Shown: piece after piece, positions 62,840 to 64,000 of the stretch
How the letters are laid out: every line of letters begins with the position of its first letter
Position numbering within the stretch: position 1 is the first letter of the stretch
DNA from: a virus
Virus record (IMG/VR): IMGVR_UViG_3300032323_000939
Location: 31,506 to 95,505 of that record
Reading direction: 5' to 3' (one strand)
Length of the DNA stretch: 64,000 bases
Notes under the pieces: model-generated
Seen by the model: only the letters and a program-made list of their open reading frames with translations
Databases searched by the model: none
Told to the model about the DNA's origin: nothing
Made by a program: the position numbers and the translations under genes

Positions 62840-62858
62840 CAAAGCCATAGCAAAAGAC
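62810..62858. repeat. 21-base direct repeat
   Basis: AGCAAAGCCATAGCAxAAGAC occurs at 62810-62830 and 62838-62858 with one difference. The core GCCATAGCARAAG is close to GGCATAGCARAAG copies inside the integrase gene (about 61202 and 61420). Confidence 0.7.
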
Positions 62859-64000
62859 TATTGATTGTCTTTAATTAGCCTAACTTCACACGCATCAGTA
62901 GTGCAGTAAGCCTCACCAATAGCATCAGATGCCATACCAGCATACACACCAGCCAAATCAATTGGGAATAATTTCATTACTCCTTCGCTTTCATATTCTT
63001 CAGCAGTAATTTGTGTGTAAGGCATTTGAGGATAGGTAGCATTACCAGAAGGTAAGAAAGAAACCGTCTTTAGTTGACCATCGTACATATGCAAAGCCGT
63101 ACCAATAGCCGAAGCCTCTGTCTCTGGATTAAAAGAAATAGTTACAGACACAGAGTTGTCTGACCAGTATCTCTGAGCAGTAGCAGCAAGTGCCATCTTC
63201 TCATAGATGCTTACATCTTTTTCAGATCTCTTTGCTTTAGATTTAATAGGGAAGAATACAACTGAGGTAGTTTCAGGAGACTCAGATGCTGGTTCTACAC
63301 GATAGTTTGCCATCTTAAACAGTGGAAGCATTGGATCAGAGTTAGCAAAACGAATAGCACGATTAAAATACTCACCACCAACAGTCCAGTGAACTCCTGG
63401 ACTTTCACCAGCAAGGATAGAGACAGTTCCTGATGGCTTAACTGTGGTCATCTTAATTGATTCACGGATACCCAACCACTCTGAGTAGTTTGTATCGTAT
63501 TGTTTAATAGTTTGATATCCCTCATCCATCCATTGACGAAGAACTGGAAGACCCTTGTTATCAGCAAAGTTAGCCACACCCGATACTGAAGTACCAATGC
63601 GACGATTGCGTTGCATAATTGCGTTTGTCTCTTCCCAGTGAGTAGGAAGTAAAGTAACAGTTTTAGCGTATAGATAAGCAAACTTAAGTGTGCGTTTAAA
63701 ATCTTCAAGATTGTCATGACGATTTAAGTAAGTCTCTACCAAGGTGCAACACTCAAAAGACTCTAGTGATTGTTCAGCACATGGGTTGTATCCAGCAATA
63801 CGCCAATCTTTGTTATTAATTGGATCTGCAAGACGACCGTATTGTTTTGATATATCCATCCAAATAACCCCTGGCTCACCATTACGGGCAATGCCATCAA
63901 TTATGTTGTCTAAGTTATCTCCTACATTTACAGAGACAGAGTTGTTAGACATCCATGCCCAGCCTGGGTTTGATGGATCATACGAATTTCTATCAGGGAA
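62858..64000 (-). CDS. nrdJ: Adenosylcobalamin-dependent ribonucleotide reductase (class II), partial
   Basis: The frame is open to the window's right edge and lacks its N-terminus. It reads FPDRNSYDPSNPGWAWMSNN, then EPGVIWMDISKQYG, YNPCAEQSLESFECCTLVET (N-x-C-x-E active site with the thiyl Cys and Glu), MTTVKPSGTVSILAGESPGV and the C-terminal redox pair in CTTDACEVRLIKDNQ (C-x4-C). That matches monomeric class II enzymes (RTPR/NrdJ), which use B12 and reduce nucleotides for DNA synthesis. The ATG at 63952 is internal, not the real start. Confidence 0.93.
   Translation of the reverse strand, partial: FPDRNSYDPSNPGWAWMSNNSVSVNVGDNLDNIIDGIARNGEPGVIWMDISKQYGRLADPINNKDWRIAGYNPCAEQSLESFECCTLVETYLNRHDNLEDFKRTLKFAYLYAKTVTLLPTHWEETNAIMQRNRRIGTSVSGVANFADNKGLPVLRQWMDEGYQTIKQYDTNYSEWLGIRESIKMTTVKPSGTVSILAGESPGVHWTVGGEYFNRAIRFANSDPMLPLFKMANYRVEPASESPETTSVVFFPIKSKAKRSEKDVSIYEKMALAATAQRYWSDNSVSVTISFNPETEASAIGTALHMYDGQLKTVSFLPSGNATYPQMPYTQITAEEYESEGVMKLFPIDLAGVYAGMASDAIGEAYCTTDACEVRLIKDNQ

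Overview
The window is an AT-rich, almost gap-free stretch of a contractile-tailed (myovirus-type) bacteriophage genome. It holds a tail sheath, tube, terminator, tape measure and a full P2/T4-type baseplate set. It also holds an N4-gp56-like major capsid protein, scaffold, portal and large terminase. The host is probably a low-GC actinobacterium. A WhiB-like regulator, a zinc protein of a type I associate with actinophages (42232-42438), actinophage-type holin-like proteins and a possibly near-leaderless start style all point that way. A freshwater acI/Nanopelagicales-type host fits best, but this is inferred from style and not proven. Both ends are cut: a tail gene on the left and a class II ribonucleotide reductase on the right.

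Layout. 1-12.7 kb (minus strand): fibre-like proteins, baseplate, tape measure, chaperone pair with a candidate +1 frameshift, tube, sheath, terminator and neck genes. 12.8-14.75 kb: twelve tiny, mostly Lys-rich genes chained by stop/start overlaps. 14.75-28.98 kb: three collagen-like fibre genes, glycine-rich fibre paralogues and neck/virion proteins. A plus-strand glycan cassette (beta-propeller, TPR, methyltransferase, GT25) sits at 20.3-23.1 kb, with another glycosyltransferase nearby. 29.0-36.3 kb: capsid, scaffold, portal and terminase, ending in a strong terminator. 36.3-45.1 kb: small virion or accessory proteins and a dispersed lysis region with several small membrane proteins, a Sec-exported Thr/Pro-Glu-rich protein, an HslV-like protease and a CHAP endolysin. 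45.6-50.3 kb: small effector-like proteins (papain-like, ParB-like, two or three ADP-ribosyltransferase-like, GNAT), several sharing the short N-terminal signature N-[LI]-[SG]-x(1,2)-Q-[FW].

A roughly 1 kb non-coding region (51.1-52.2 kb) with GTTAGTT/AACTAAC repeats and large hairpins separates this late arm from a plus-strand early arm (52.2-62.8 kb). The early arm encodes a MoxR-type AAA+ ATPase with a metallopeptidase-like/VWA partner, HNH and zinc-ribbon proteins, a candidate structured RNA, an HTH protein, WhiB, a DNA-repair glycosylase and an excisionase-like protein. It ends with a tyrosine integrase behind a clear promoter with overlapping operators, then a membrane-anchored transglycosylase.

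Together these genes describe a probably temperate myovirus. It appears to build fibres from proline-poor collagen-like repeats, to glycosylate virion or cell surface, and to carry a set of small enzymes that could be packaged with the DNA or act early on the host. No DNA polymerase, primase, helicase, prohead protease, small terminase, tRNA or CRISPR array was found here.
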